DNA from: Empedobacter falsenii
GTDB taxonomy: Bacteria; Bacteroidota; Bacteroidia; Flavobacteriales; Weeksellaceae
DNA length: 64,000 bases
Assembly (NCBI RefSeq): GCF_019308355.1
Contig: NZ_JAAGKM010000014.1
Location: 1-64,000, forward strand
Direction of reading: 5' to 3'
Position numbers and translations under genes: made by a program. A model generated the notes under the pieces. The model saw nothing but the letters and a program-made list of their open reading frames with translations, was not told where the DNA came from and ran no database searches. The stretch's first letter is position 1; each line of letters opens with the position of its first letter. This document shows positions 34,977 through 44,378 of the stretch, one piece after another.

Positions 34977-35378
34977 TTATTTTTTTACGCGTTTGTATGG
35001 AGGTTTGTTTTTGATGATTTGACTCAACATAAATAAGGTAGTTCCGACCAATGTGAAATAACCTAAAAGTGGTAAGCCCGGAATGTGATAATCGTTGTAT
35101 TTGAACATGAAAATACATGCTAAATACCCAGCGAAAATCAAATAATAAATTACTTTTTTGAATGATCCGTAAGTAAATTTTCCTCGAATATATTCAATCA
35201 AATTCAACAGAATTAATAAGAAATAAAAGCCGAAAAAGATATAACGCAATGGGTTAATTGGACGATCGGTAGTTCTTATATTCACCATTAAATTGTAATT
35301 GTAAACACCGTTATAAATTAATAACAATAAGATAAGAACGATAATAATACGAAGTATTTTCATAAAGTATTTTTGCAT
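34977..35378 (-). CDS. Small four-helix membrane protein of unknown function
   Basis: The 133-residue product (or 128 if the second ATG, at 35363, is used) has four hydrophobic stretches: IIIVLILLLLIYN, RYIFFGFYFLLILLNL, VIYYLIFAGYLACIFMF and LPLLGYFTLVGTTLFML. It ends in basic KPPYKRVKK. I do not recognise a family. It lies between msrB and the MATE gene on the same strand, but a terminator stands between it and msrB. Confidence 0.6.
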   Translation of the reverse strand: MQKYFMKILRIIIVLILLLLIYNGVYNYNLMVNIRTTDRPINPLRYIFFGFYFLLILLNLIEYIRGKFTYGSFKKVIYYLIFAGYLACIFMFKYNDYHIPGLPLLGYFTLVGTTLFMLSQIIKNKPPYKRVKK

Positions 35379-35381
35379 TAA

Positions 35382-35405
35382 AAAAAGCTGTCGAAACAGC
35401 TTTTT
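35382..35405 (-). terminator. Rho-independent terminator after msrB
   Basis: AAAAAGCTGT, loop cgaa, ACAGCTTTTT. On the - strand it reads GCTGT-TTCG-ACAGC followed by T's, 5 bp after the msrB stop. Confidence 0.8.
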
Positions 35406-35409
35406 GATT

Positions 35410-35946
35410 TTATTTTACAGGTTTGAAATCTAATGAAAGCGAATTCACACAATAACGTAAACCAGTTTCTGTAGGTCCGTCATCAAAAACGTGTCCTAAG
35501 TGACTTCCGCAATTTCCGCAAAGAATTTCTGTTCTCTTCATTCCGTGCGAAGTGTCTACGCGTTCTACGATTTTACCTTCTTTTATTTCTTTGTCAAAAC
35601 TTGGCCAACCACAATGTCCATCAAACTTAGAAGAAGAAGAAAACAATTCTTCTCCACACGCATTACACGTATAAATTCCGTTCTCGAAATGCATGTTGAA
35701 TTTTCCTGTAAAAGGACGTTCTGTTCCAGCTTCTCTTAAAACATAATATTCTTCAGAAGAAAGTTCTTTTTTCCATTCTTCGTTTGACTTATTGATATTG
35801 AATTGAGGTTTTTCGTTCATCGTAACAGTGTTTGAAGGTTGTTCTACTTTAGCATCTTCTTTCTTGTGTTGAGATGTACAAGCAGCCATAAGGCTCAATA
35901 TTAATCCAACAACAAAAAAAGAAGTATATTTTTTTAGGCAATCCAT
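35410..35946 (-). CDS. msrB: Peptide-methionine (R)-S-oxide reductase, lipoprotein form
   Basis: The 178-residue protein has a lipoprotein signal ([10 protein letters not shown]) and an MsrB domain. The two zinc CxxC pairs are CNACG and CGNCG. Substrate-binding wording is [10 protein letters not shown] and HGMKRTEI. The resolving/catalytic region is [13 protein letters not shown], where the Cys is the expected nucleophile. It repairs methionine-R-sulfoxide, here outside the cytoplasm. Its start lies 13 bp inside the 3' end of aroB, so it is expressed with the shikimate gene, though the functional link is unclear. Confidence 0.93.
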   Translation of the reverse strand: MDCLKKYTSFFVVGLILSLMAACTSQHKKEDAKVEQPSNTVTMNEKPQFNINKSNEEWKKELSSEEYYVLREAGTERPFTGKFNMHFENGIYTCNACGEELFSSSSKFDGHCGWPSFDKEIKEGKIVERVDTSHGMKRTEILCGNCGSHLGHVFDDGPTETGLRYCVNSLSLDFKPVK

Positions 35947-36986
35947 TGATTATATTTTTCAAAAGCTTGTCTGATTTCTTCTTCAGTACAAACTACATCA
36001 TAACGACAATTTCCAATCTTGTTGATCAAACTAAAGTTGATTGAATTGTTTTGATTTTTTTTGTCGTGTTTCATCCATTCCATTAAGTTCGGAAAAATTT
36101 TCATATCAATTGTATTTAATGCATACATTGACGAAAAACTTTCGCAAACCTCTTCCACATCAGCTTTAGAAATTAATTCTTGATCATAACTAAGGAATGT
36201 CTCAATAATCATTCCGATTACAATTGCTTCTCCATGTAAAAGCGGAAAATCAGTTTCTAAAGATTCACTTTCTATAGCATGACCTATTGTATGACCAAAA
36301 TTTAAAATTTTGCGTTCACCTTTTTCATATGGATCATTATCAACCACATTTTCTTTGATATGAATAGAATCCATGATAAAAGGAGCTAAAGATTCGGCAT
36401 CGTGCGAAGGTAATTGCACCAAATTATCCCAATGATCACGGTTCTTGATTAAACCATGTTTTAACATTTCGGCTAAGCCAGATTTTACTTGACGTTGCTC
36501 TAATGTCAACAAAAATTTAGGATCAACTAACACCATTTCTGGCTGTGTAAATGTCCCAATCATGTTTTTCATTCCTTCCAAATCAATTCCATTTTTTCCA
36601 CCAGCAGAAGCATCAACTTGCGATAATAACGTAGTTGGAATGTTGATGAATTTGATTCCACGCTTGAAAGTAGAAGCCATAAAACCTCCCATATCGGTTA
36701 AAACTCCACCACCAACATTAATAACTAATGAATGACGATCTGCACCCAACTCGCTTAATGCTAACCAAAGATTAGTTACAGTATCGATGTTTTTATTTTC
36801 TTCTCCAGAGTCAATTTCAAGGATTTCGTAAGCAGAAATATTGTCCAAATCGGCTAATAATAGCGGTAAACAATGCACATGAGTGTTCTCATCTACCAAA
36901 AAGAAGATAGAAGAAAAAGTGTTATTTGCAAGGTAATCGTCTAATATATATGCGATTGAACCAAAATGAATCGGAGCTGATTTCAA
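35934..36986 (-). CDS. aroB: 3-dehydroquinate synthase
   Basis: The 350-residue enzyme converts DAHP to 3-dehydroquinate in the shikimate pathway. NAD-binding wording is [48 protein letters not shown]. Metal-ligand regions are EMLKHGLI (Glu/Lys) and [13 protein letters not shown] (His). The length is usual. It is divergent from the GlmU-like gene with 161 bp between them, and its promoter should lie there. No other aro gene is nearby. Confidence 0.95.
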   Translation of the reverse strand: MKSAPIHFGSIAYILDDYLANNTFSSIFFLVDENTHVHCLPLLLADLDNISAYEILEIDSGEENKNIDTVTNLWLALSELGADRHSLVINVGGGVLTDMGGFMASTFKRGIKFINIPTTLLSQVDASAGGKNGIDLEGMKNMIGTFTQPEMVLVDPKFLLTLEQRQVKSGLAEMLKHGLIKNRDHWDNLVQLPSHDAESLAPFIMDSIHIKENVVDNDPYEKGERKILNFGHTIGHAIESESLETDFPLLHGEAIVIGMIIETFLSYDQELISKADVEEVCESFSSMYALNTIDMKIFPNLMEWMKHDKKNQNNSINFSLINKIGNCRYDVVCTEEEIRQAFEKYNQWIA

Positions 36987-37122
36987 AATGAAAAATGTTT
37001 TTAAAATGTGCCTAAAATTACGACGACCTTTTTACATCAACCAAATATTTTGAATGATTTATTTTAGGAGGGCTGTCGATAGAATCTATATTGATATTAT
37101 CGACTTATAAAATAATTATTTT

Positions 37123-37130
37123 TAAATTTG
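37123..37130 (+). promoter_or_regulatory. Promoter element of the GlmU-like gene
   Basis: TAAATTTG fits TAnnTTTG and lies 18 bp before the ATG at 37148, giving a leader of roughly 12 nt. The position also supports choosing that ATG over the longer open frame. Confidence 0.5.
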
Positions 37131-37147
37131 CACAAATTCATAGATCA

Positions 37148-38302
37148 ATGAACATAGTTCTTTTTGATGGCGAAGAATGGGAAGATTTTTTGCCCCTAAC
37201 ATTTACAAGACCTGTAGCTGCCCTAAGAATGGGGATATTGAGTTTTGCAGAACGTTGGGAAAAAATACTAAATACAGAGGTTTCTTATCAAACGAAACCT
37301 TATTTGCAAGAAAAATTTCCTGCTAAACTTCAAACAGAAAATACATTTATCAACCCAACTTTTTTTCCGAATGAAAAATTAATTGAAGCGATAAAGAATT
37401 TAAAACCAAACCAAACCCTAATTTTTGACAATCAACTTGTAGCAGTTAAATCAACTGAAGAAACTCCAAAAATCACATCAGATATTATTCAATTTGAAGA
37501 TGAAGTAATTCATCTACAACATTCTTGGGATCTGTTTACTTACAATTTCCAGGCAATTGAATTTGATTTTGATTTGGTGACAAAAGGAAGAACTTCTCAA
37601 TCAATATCTACAACCAACCAAGTTTTAGCTCCTGAAAAAATATTTATTGAAGAAGGTGCGAAAGTTGAATTTTCTATTTTGAATGCATCAGAAGGTCCAA
37701 TTTATATTGGAAAAGATGCCGAAATTATGGAAGGTTCTATGATTCGTGGCGGATTAGCTTTATGCGAGCATGCAAAAATAAATATGGGTGCAAAAATATA
37801 TGCTGGTTGTACGATTGGTCCTTTTTGTAAAGTTGGTGGTGAATTAAATAATTCAATCCTAATAGCATATTCAAATAAAGGACATGATGGGTTTTTAGGG
37901 AATTCTGTAATTGGAGAATGGTGCAATTTAGGCGCGGATACAAATAACTCAAACTTGAAAAATAATTATGCAGAAGTAAAGTTATGGAGTTATAACCAAA
38001 AAAGATTTGTAAAAACAGGTTTGCAATTTTGTGGTTTAATAATGGGCGATTATGCTAAATCTGCAATCAATACACAATTTAATACTGGTACAGTTGTTGG
38101 AGTTTGTGCGAACGTTTTTCAATCAGGTTTTCCACCAAATATGATTAAACATTATAGTTGGGGTGGACAATCAGACGCTCCTGTTTTTAATTTTGATAAA
38201 GCTTGTGAAGCTGCAGAAAAAATGATGGAAAGAAGAAAAATTGCTTTTACACTTGCTGATAAAAGAATTTTAGAACATATTTTTAATTTAAATAATAACT
38301 AA
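37148..38302 (+). CDS. GlmU-family putative sugar-1-phosphate nucleotidylyltransferase/acetyltransferase
   Basis: The 384-residue protein starts MNIVLFDGEEWEDFLPLTFTRPVAALRMGI, the signature of the Bacteroidetes GlmU-like family. The C-terminal half (about 195-345) is a left-handed beta-helix of hexapeptide repeats (GPIYIGKDAEIMEGSMIRGG, AKINMGAKIYAGCTIGPFCKVGGELNNSI). The N-terminal half resembles a nucleotidyltransferase but lacks the clear LxGGxGTRM loop, so catalytic activity there is doubtful. I infer a role in sugar-nucleotide or cell-envelope synthesis. It is followed after 130 bp by the PLP gene set and has its own promoter. Confidence 0.8.
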   Translation: MNIVLFDGEEWEDFLPLTFTRPVAALRMGILSFAERWEKILNTEVSYQTKPYLQEKFPAKLQTENTFINPTFFPNEKLIEAIKNLKPNQTLIFDNQLVAVKSTEETPKITSDIIQFEDEVIHLQHSWDLFTYNFQAIEFDFDLVTKGRTSQSISTTNQVLAPEKIFIEEGAKVEFSILNASEGPIYIGKDAEIMEGSMIRGGLALCEHAKINMGAKIYAGCTIGPFCKVGGELNNSILIAYSNKGHDGFLGNSVIGEWCNLGADTNNSNLKNNYAEVKLWSYNQKRFVKTGLQFCGLIMGDYAKSAINTQFNTGTVVGVCANVFQSGFPPNMIKHYSWGGQSDAPVFNFDKACEAAEKMMERRKIAFTLADKRILEHIFNLNNN

Positions 38303-38395
38303 TTTAATAACGAGTAAATCATAAGAATTTAAGTTTAAAATTGTAATATGATTAATTTTACGTGTTAATCTTTTAACAATTAATTAAAAAATCCT

Positions 38396-38403
38396 TAATT
38401 TTG
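38396..38403 (+). promoter_or_regulatory. Promoter element of the cysteate-synthase-like gene
   Basis: TAATTTTG matches TAnnTTTG, 30 bp before the ATG at 38433. No convincing -33 TTG is seen. Confidence 0.45.
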
Positions 38404-38432
38404 CTTTTTTGTTAGAAAAGAATATTTGTGAA

Positions 38433-39470
38433 ATGACTGGTAAATATAAAAACGTTTTAGAGTTAATTGGAGATACTCCATTAGTTCAGTTAAACAGAAT
38501 TAACCAAGACATTCCAGGCGAAGTTTATGCAAAGTTAGAATGTTACAATCCTGGACATTCAACAAAAGACAGAATAGCTTTACATATTATAGAAGAGGCT
38601 GAAAAAAATGGTCTATTAAAACCTGGTGCTACGATTGTAGAAACAACTTCAGGTAACACTGGATTTGCTGTAGCTATGGTGGCTATCGTAAAAGGGTACA
38701 AATGTATCTTAGCGGTATCGGATAAAACAAAGGCAGAAAAGATTTCATTTTTAAAAGCGATGGGAGCAAAAGTATTTTTGTGCCCTGCGAATGTACCTGC
38801 TGATGATCCAAGATCATATTACGAAGTAGCAAAACGTATTGCTGCGGAAACGCCAAATTCTCTTTATATTAATCAATATTTTAATCAAGGGAATACAGAA
38901 GCTCACTATTTAACAACAGGTCCTGAAATCTGGAATAAAACAGAGGGTAAAATTACTCACCTAATCGGTTGTACAGGTACAGGAGGAACTTTGACAGGTA
39001 GTGCACGTTATATAAAAGAGCAAAACCCAGATGTGAAAATCATCGGAGTTGATGCTTATGGATCAATATTGAAAGGTTATCACGAAACTGGAAAAATTGA
39101 TCAGAATGATATCTATCCTTACAGAATCGAAGGAATGGGAAAAAATTTAGTTCCTGGAGCTTTAGATTTTGAAATGGTTGATTCTTTTATCAAAGTGACA
39201 GACGAAGAAGCTGCTTATCGTACAAGAGAAATTGCTTTGAAAGAAGGAATTATGGCAGGATATACTTCTGGTGCTGCAACACAAGCATATAAACAATTGG
39301 CTGAAGCTGGAGAATTTGACGAAAATTCTTTAGTTGTAATTTTGTATCCAGACCATGGTTCGCGCTATATGACAAAAGTTTTTAGTGATGATTGGATGGC
39401 AGAGCAAGGCTTTACAAATAGCAGACTCAATGGTTTAGAAGCTCGAGCAACAGTCGAAAGAATTAAATAA
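38433..39470 (+). CDS. PLP-dependent CBS/cysteine-synthase family enzyme, probable cysteate synthase
   Basis: The 345-residue enzyme starts [20 protein letters not shown]. The PLP lysine lies in [12 protein letters not shown]; most homologues have NPGGSVKDR. The substrate loop is [12 protein letters not shown] and the phosphate-binding loop is [11 protein letters not shown]. The middle ([38 protein letters not shown]) is close to cystathionine beta-synthase. By sequence alone it could be cysteine synthase, CBS or cysteate synthase. I favour cysteate synthase (O-phosphoserine + sulfite) because the next genes encode an SPT-like acyltransferase, SerC and SerA, which together make a sulfonolipid route. 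The first in-frame TTG, 8 codons upstream, is unlikely as start. Confidence 0.75.
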   Translation: MTGKYKNVLELIGDTPLVQLNRINQDIPGEVYAKLECYNPGHSTKDRIALHIIEEAEKNGLLKPGATIVETTSGNTGFAVAMVAIVKGYKCILAVSDKTKAEKISFLKAMGAKVFLCPANVPADDPRSYYEVAKRIAAETPNSLYINQYFNQGNTEAHYLTTGPEIWNKTEGKITHLIGCTGTGGTLTGSARYIKEQNPDVKIIGVDAYGSILKGYHETGKIDQNDIYPYRIEGMGKNLVPGALDFEMVDSFIKVTDEEAAYRTREIALKEGIMAGYTSGAATQAYKQLAEAGEFDENSLVVILYPDHGSRYMTKVFSDDWMAEQGFTNSRLNGLEARATVERIK

Positions 39471-39563
39471 TACGTATATTTGTAAAAATTAAATATTTAA
39501 AGTAGGTAGTGTTCGTTCACTTTCTACTTTTTTTCAATTAATAAAAAATTAAACTATAATAAA

Positions 39564-40823
39564 ATGGACATTTTTGAACGTTTAAAACAGAACCCTGGAC
39601 CATTAGGTCAATTCGCTGATTATGGTGAAGGTTATTATGTTTTTCCACAGTTAAAAGGAGAAATTGGACCCGTAATGGAATTCCAAGGTAAAAAAGTAAT
39701 TACTTGGTCAATCAATAACTATTTAGGTTTAGCTAACCATCCAGAAGTTCGTAAAGCTGATGCTGATGCGGCAGCTGAATATGGTATGGCTTATCCAATG
39801 GGAGCTCGCGCAATGTCTGGACAAACAGATTTTCACGCACAATTAGAGCAAGAATTGGCTGATTTTGTTCAAAAAGAGTCTGCTTATTTAATGAATTTTG
39901 GATACCAAGGAATGGTATCTACAATTGATGCTTTAGTATCTAAAAATGATGTAATCGTTTATGATGCTGAATGTCATGCTTGTATTGTTGATGGAGTTCG
40001 TTTACACTTTGGTAAACGTTTTATTTACCAACACAACAACATCGAAAGTTTTGAAAAAACAATTGCTCGTGCACGTAAATTAGCTGATAAACAAGGAGGC
40101 GGAATTTTAGTGATTACAGAAGGTGTTTTTGGAATGACTGGTAAGCAAGGTATTTTGAAAGAGATTGCGGCTTACAAAGATGAATACAAATTCCGTTTAT
40201 TAGTAGACGATGCACACGGTTTTGGTACATTAGGTAAAACTGGAGCTGGAGCCGGAGAGGAGCAAGGTTGTCAAGATGCAATTGATATCTATTTCTCTAC
40301 TTTCGCAAAATCTATGGCTGGTTTTGGAGCTTTTATCGCTGGAAATAAAGATATTATCCGTATTTTAAAATATAACTTACGTTCTCAAATTTTTGCTAAA
40401 TCATTGACAATGCCAATGGTAATCGGAGGTTTAAAACGTCTTGAGTTATTACGTTCTCAACCAGAGCTTAAAGATAAGTTATGGCACAATGTAGAAAAAA
40501 TTCAGAAAGGATTAGAAGAAAGAGGATTTGATATTGGAGGTTCTAACACATGTGTTACGCCAATCGTATTGAATGGTTCTCCTATCGAAGCGACTGTATT
40601 GGCAAAAGAAATGCGCGAAGAATATGGTATTTTCGTTTCTGTAGTAGTTTATCCAGTTATTCCAAAAGGAATGATTATTTTCCGTATTATTCCAACTGCT
40701 GCTCACGAAGACGAACACATCGAATATACGTTAAACTCATTTGCTGAGATTAAAGATAAATTAGCTGACGGATATTACAAACGCAAAGCAGAAGAATTGA
40801 ATGTTGATTTTGTTCAATACTAA
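39564..40823 (+). CDS. Alpha-oxoamine synthase (serine-palmitoyltransferase-like), probable cysteate acyltransferase
   Basis: The 419-residue PLP enzyme belongs to the SPT/KBL/BioF family. Key wording is WSINNYLGLANHPEV, SGQTDFHAQLEQELADF, LLVDDAHGFGTLG (PLP-binding Asp/His) and STFAKSMAGFGAFIAG (PLP Lys). These enzymes condense an amino acid with an acyl thioester and release CO2. Sphingolipid-making and sulfonolipid-making Bacteroidetes both use this family. The adjacent cysteate-synthase-like gene and phosphoserine genes favour cysteate as amino acid, giving 3-ketocapnine. Serine palmitoyltransferase is the alternative. A strong terminator follows. Confidence 0.8.
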   Translation: MDIFERLKQNPGPLGQFADYGEGYYVFPQLKGEIGPVMEFQGKKVITWSINNYLGLANHPEVRKADADAAAEYGMAYPMGARAMSGQTDFHAQLEQELADFVQKESAYLMNFGYQGMVSTIDALVSKNDVIVYDAECHACIVDGVRLHFGKRFIYQHNNIESFEKTIARARKLADKQGGGILVITEGVFGMTGKQGILKEIAAYKDEYKFRLLVDDAHGFGTLGKTGAGAGEEQGCQDAIDIYFSTFAKSMAGFGAFIAGNKDIIRILKYNLRSQIFAKSLTMPMVIGGLKRLELLRSQPELKDKLWHNVEKIQKGLEERGFDIGGSNTCVTPIVLNGSPIEATVLAKEMREEYGIFVSVVVYPVIPKGMIIFRIIPTAAHEDEHIEYTLNSFAEIKDKLADGYYKRKAEELNVDFVQY

Positions 40824-40847
40824 AATAAATATTCAATCAAATAATAG

Positions 40848-40881
40848 AAAAACCCTAAACTGAATTAGTTTAGGGTTTTTT
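40848..40881 (+). terminator. Rho-independent terminator after the SPT-like gene
   Basis: AAAAACCCTAAAC, loop tgaatta, GTTTAGGGTTTTT. It resembles the terminator at 45063 in stem sequence. Confidence 0.85.
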
Positions 40882-40938
40882 GTTTGTATTCTGTTCAAAA
40901 GTTAAGTAATTATTCACTTTTTTCCATATTTGATTTAC

Positions 40939-40946
40939 TATATTTG
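40939..40946 (+). promoter_or_regulatory. Promoter element of serC
   Basis: TATATTTG fits TAnnTTTG, 40 bp before the serC ATG and downstream of the terminator at 40848, so serC-serA has its own transcript. Confidence 0.5.
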
Positions 40947-40985
40947 TTTACAAATTAGACACACAAACACACAACAATTTTAATT

Positions 40986-42056
40986 ATGAAAATTCACAAT
41001 TTTAGTGCAGGACCATGCATTTTACCACAAGTTGTTTTCGACAAAATGGCTCAAGCTTGTTTAGATTTCAACAATTCAGGAACATCAATCTTAGAAATTT
41101 CTCACCGTCGCAAAGATGCGGTAGAAGTAATTGATACAGCAAGAGCGTTGGTAAAAGAATTGATGAATGTTCCAGAAACACATGACGTAGTTTTTATGCA
41201 AGGTGGAGCTTCATTGCAATTTCCTACTGTAGCTTACAATTTATTGAAAGAAGGCGGAAAAGCAGCTTATACACAAACAGGAAAATGGGCAGAAAATGCT
41301 ATCAAAGAAGCGAAGCGTTTCGGAGAAATCGAAGTTATTGCTTCTTCAAAAGATCAAAATTATAGTTATATTCCAAAAGGATATACTGTTCCTTCAGATG
41401 TTGATTATTTCCACTGCACATCAAATAATACCATTTTTGGAACACAAATGAAAGAGTTTCCAAATTCTCCAGTTCCAATAGTTTGTGATATGTCTTCGGA
41501 TATTTTATCTCGCACAATTGATGTTTCTAAATTTGGTGTAATCTATGCTGGAGCCCAAAAAAATATGGGACCTGCAGGTTCTGCTGTTGCAATCGTTCAA
41601 AAAGATTTATTAGGTAAAACGGGACGTAATATTCCCGATTATTTAAACTACGAAACACATATCAAAAAAGAATCATCGTTTAATACGTGGCCAGTAATTG
41701 CAATTTACGGTGTCATGTTAAATTTACAATGGTTAAAAGAGCAAGGTGGAGTAGAAGCGATTGCAAAAATTAATACTGCAAAAGCAGATGCAATGTATGC
41801 TGAAATTGATCGTAACGGATTATTTACAGGAACTGCTGCAACAGAAGATCGTTCTCAAATGAATGCCACTTTTGTCTTAAATAACGAAGATTTCAAAGCT
41901 GATTTTGATGCAATGTTAAAAGAAGCTGGAGTTGTTTCTTTGGCTGGTCACCGTGATGTTGGTGGATACCGTGCGTCTATGTACAATGCTTTACCATTAG
42001 AATCTGTTCAAGTTTTGGTAGAAGTAATGAAACAATTTGAACAAAAATTTGGTTAA
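40986..42056 (+). CDS. serC: 3-phosphoserine/phosphohydroxythreonine aminotransferase
   Basis: The 356-residue PLP enzyme shows SerC wording from the start (MKIHNFSAGPCILPQVVFDKM). HRRKD and MQGGASLQF are phosphate-group binding parts. The active-site Lys is in GVIYAGAQKNMGPAG, and the C-terminus is GHRDVGGYRASMYNALPLESVQVLV. It makes O-phospho-L-serine from 3-phosphohydroxypyruvate. In this context it could feed both serine and cysteate synthesis. The next gene is the dehydrogenase for the preceding step. Confidence 0.96.
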   Translation: MKIHNFSAGPCILPQVVFDKMAQACLDFNNSGTSILEISHRRKDAVEVIDTARALVKELMNVPETHDVVFMQGGASLQFPTVAYNLLKEGGKAAYTQTGKWAENAIKEAKRFGEIEVIASSKDQNYSYIPKGYTVPSDVDYFHCTSNNTIFGTQMKEFPNSPVPIVCDMSSDILSRTIDVSKFGVIYAGAQKNMGPAGSAVAIVQKDLLGKTGRNIPDYLNYETHIKKESSFNTWPVIAIYGVMLNLQWLKEQGGVEAIAKINTAKADAMYAEIDRNGLFTGTAATEDRSQMNATFVLNNEDFKADFDAMLKEAGVVSLAGHRDVGGYRASMYNALPLESVQVLVEVMKQFEQKFG

Positions 42057-42066
42057 TCAGCAGACA

Positions 42067-42113
42067 TTAGATGCTAGATATTAGTATTGAGAAATATATT
42101 ATCTAACATCTAA
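42067..42113. repeat. Intergenic inverted repeat between serC and serA
   Basis: Arms 42067-42079 (TTAGATGCTAGAT) and 42101-42113 (ATCTAACATCTAA) pair over 13 bp with one mismatch. No T-run follows, so it reads as a small intergenic repeat or processing hairpin and not as a terminator. Confidence 0.55.
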
Positions 42114-42143
42114 AATCTCACATCTTAATTCTATAATAATAAC

Positions 42144-43094
42144 ATGAAAATATTAGCAAACGATGGAATTTCTAAGGCAGGAATAGAAGCTTTAGAAGCA
42201 AAAGGTTTCGAAGTAATAACTGCTCACGTAGCACAAGAACAATTAGAAAATTATATCAACGAAAATGGAGTTGAAGTACTTTTAGTGCGTTCTGCGACTA
42301 AAGTTCGTCAACCTTTGATTGATGCGACAAATCTTAAAATTATCGGTCGTGGAGGAGTTGGTATGGACAATATCGATGTTGCTTATGCACGCGAAAAAGG
42401 AATTCAGGTGATTAATACGCCAGCATCTTCTTCTCAATCTGTAGCAGAATTTGTAATTGCGCATTTGTTTTCTATCGTTCGTAATTTACACCAAGCCAAT
42501 CGTAATATGCCTTTAGAAGGAGATTCTAACTTCAATGGATTGAAAAAAGCTTACGCAAAAGCAATCGAATTGAGAGGAAAAACAATGGGTGTAATCGGTT
42601 TTGGCCGTATCGGTGTAGAAGTGATTCGTGAAGCGATTGGTTTAGGAATGAATATTTTAGTGTATGATAAATTCCCAGCAACACGTGACATTGAATTAGA
42701 ATTTTTTGATGGTCAAAAATTAACGTTTACCATCACTTCTGTTGATTTTGATGAAGTCATTACAAAAGCAGATTTCATTTCGCTGCATGTTCCAGCACAA
42801 GATGGATATATTTTGGGTGAAAAAGAATTTGCAAAAATGAAAGATGGCGTGATTGTAATTAATACGGCTCGTGGTGGAGTAGTTGACGAGCGTGCTTTGG
42901 TTGATGCAATTGAAGACGGAAAAGTTGCTGGAGCAGCCTTAGATGTTTTTGAGAATGAGCCAACACCAGAAATGGGCTTGTTGATGAACGAATCTTTGTC
43001 ATTATCTCCTCATATTGCAGGTTCTACGAATGAAGCGCAGGACAGAATTGGAACTGAATTAGCTTCGCAAATCGTTGAGATTTACGGAAAATAA
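42144..43094 (+). CDS. serA: D-3-phosphoglycerate dehydrogenase (short form)
   Basis: The 316-residue D-2-hydroxyacid dehydrogenase has the NAD-binding loop MGVIGFGRIGVEV, the substrate Arg in VINTARGGVVDERAL, a Glu in VFENEPTPEMG and catalytic His in LSLSPHIAGSTNEAQDRIG. It lacks the C-terminal ACT domain of the long SerA form, so it may not be inhibited by serine. Its place directly after serC supports 3-phosphoglycerate dehydrogenase over other family members. Confidence 0.9.
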   Translation: MKILANDGISKAGIEALEAKGFEVITAHVAQEQLENYINENGVEVLLVRSATKVRQPLIDATNLKIIGRGGVGMDNIDVAYAREKGIQVINTPASSSQSVAEFVIAHLFSIVRNLHQANRNMPLEGDSNFNGLKKAYAKAIELRGKTMGVIGFGRIGVEVIREAIGLGMNILVYDKFPATRDIELEFFDGQKLTFTITSVDFDEVITKADFISLHVPAQDGYILGEKEFAKMKDGVIVINTARGGVVDERALVDAIEDGKVAGAALDVFENEPTPEMGLLMNESLSLSPHIAGSTNEAQDRIGTELASQIVEIYGK

Positions 43095-43127
43095 TTTTGA
43101 GTTTCATTCTATCTAAAACTATTCAAA

Positions 43128-44375
43128 ATGCCTCAATTTAAACCATTCAAAGGAATTCGACCTACAGAAGAAACTTCTCAAGAATTTGTGACGCTTGCCG
43201 TTAATCAATATTCGAAAGAAGAATTGGATTATTATATCAATAACAGAGAAAACTCTTTTTTGCATATTATTTTGCCAACTTGGGACGAAACGATTCAAGA
43301 TCCGAAAGAGAAATTCAGAAAAGTTCGTGAGAATTTTGAGGATTTTATTTCGAAAAAAATATTAACGCAAGACAAGTCGTCTTTTTATATTTATCAAGTC
43401 ATACAGCCTGATGGACGCGAAACAAAAGGACTTTTAGGCTTGGTGAATATTGATGATTATCGTCAAAATAAAATAAAAAAGCACGAAGAAACTTTGGAGC
43501 GTCGTGTGGAATTATTTGCTGATTATTTGAAAGAATCTCATTTCCATGCGGAACCTGTTTTGTTGACCTATAAACCTGCTCAACGTGTAGATTTGTTGAT
43601 TGATACGGAAATGAAACGCAAGCCGATTCTGAAAATAGAAGAAGAAAACGGAACGCAACATTTGTTGTGGAGAGTTGATAATCGTTTAAATTTAAAACAA
43701 TTAAAAGATTCAATCGAAAAATTAGACGAATTGTATATTGCAGATGGACATCATCGTATGGAAAGTTCGGAGCGATACACAAAATTTGCGGTTGAAAATT
43801 CGAAAGATGAAGTCTATGGTGATGAAGCGTTTAATTATACGTTAGCACTTTTAGTTTCGAATGAAGATTTGATTATCAATGATTATAATCGATTAATTAA
43901 AGATTTAAACGGCTTAACTCCAGAAGTGTTTTTAACTGCTTTAGAAGCTGATTTTGAAATTATTCCGAAAGGTGATGAATTAGTTGTGCCAACCAAAAAA
44001 CATCATATTGTGATGTATTTAGATGGTCAATATTATAGTTTATATGTCAAAAATAATTTATTGACAACCGAAGGTTTAAGCGAATTGGATACTTATATTT
44101 TCGAAGAAAATGTGATGAAACCAATTCTAAATATTCAAGATTCTAAAAAGGATAAACGCATTCATTACGAATGTGGTACGCGCAATAGAGAAGGAGTAGA
44201 AGCGCTTAAAAATAAAGTTGATCATCACGATTATATTGCAGCTTTTGCTTTTTATCCAGTGGATGTGAAGGATTTGCAATTGATTGCGGATTTAGGGCTT
44301 AAAATGCCACCAAAAAGTACATATATCGAACCAAAACCATTAAGCGGTTTTGCTGTATTTGATTTGAAAGAATAA
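43128..44375 (+). CDS. DUF1015-family protein
   Basis: The 415-residue protein shows the DUF1015 layout: MPQFKPFKGIRPTEE at the start, FYIYQVIQPDGRETKGLLGLVNIDDY, YIADGHHRMESSERYTK and ALLVSNEDLIINDYNR. In several genomes the family sits beside serA/serC, as here, and it has been linked to serine metabolism (SerK-like kinases share distant features), but the reaction is not certain. It lies 33 bp after serA and 3 bp before the YggS gene, so it belongs to the serine operon. Confidence 0.85.
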   Translation: MPQFKPFKGIRPTEETSQEFVTLAVNQYSKEELDYYINNRENSFLHIILPTWDETIQDPKEKFRKVRENFEDFISKKILTQDKSSFYIYQVIQPDGRETKGLLGLVNIDDYRQNKIKKHEETLERRVELFADYLKESHFHAEPVLLTYKPAQRVDLLIDTEMKRKPILKIEEENGTQHLLWRVDNRLNLKQLKDSIEKLDELYIADGHHRMESSERYTKFAVENSKDEVYGDEAFNYTLALLVSNEDLIINDYNRLIKDLNGLTPEVFLTALEADFEIIPKGDELVVPTKKHHIVMYLDGQYYSLYVKNNLLTTEGLSELDTYIFEENVMKPILNIQDSKKDKRIHYECGTRNREGVEALKNKVDHHDYIAAFAFYPVDVKDLQLIADLGLKMPPKSTYIEPKPLSGFAVFDLKE

Positions 44376-44378
44376 AAA

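Noticed and set aside
40939-40946. The GACA element also being part of ordinary promoters here
   Set aside because: Promoter boxes at 4970, 27079, 37123, 38396, 40939 and 53333 show no GACA 25 bp upstream, so the element looks specific to the accessory region.
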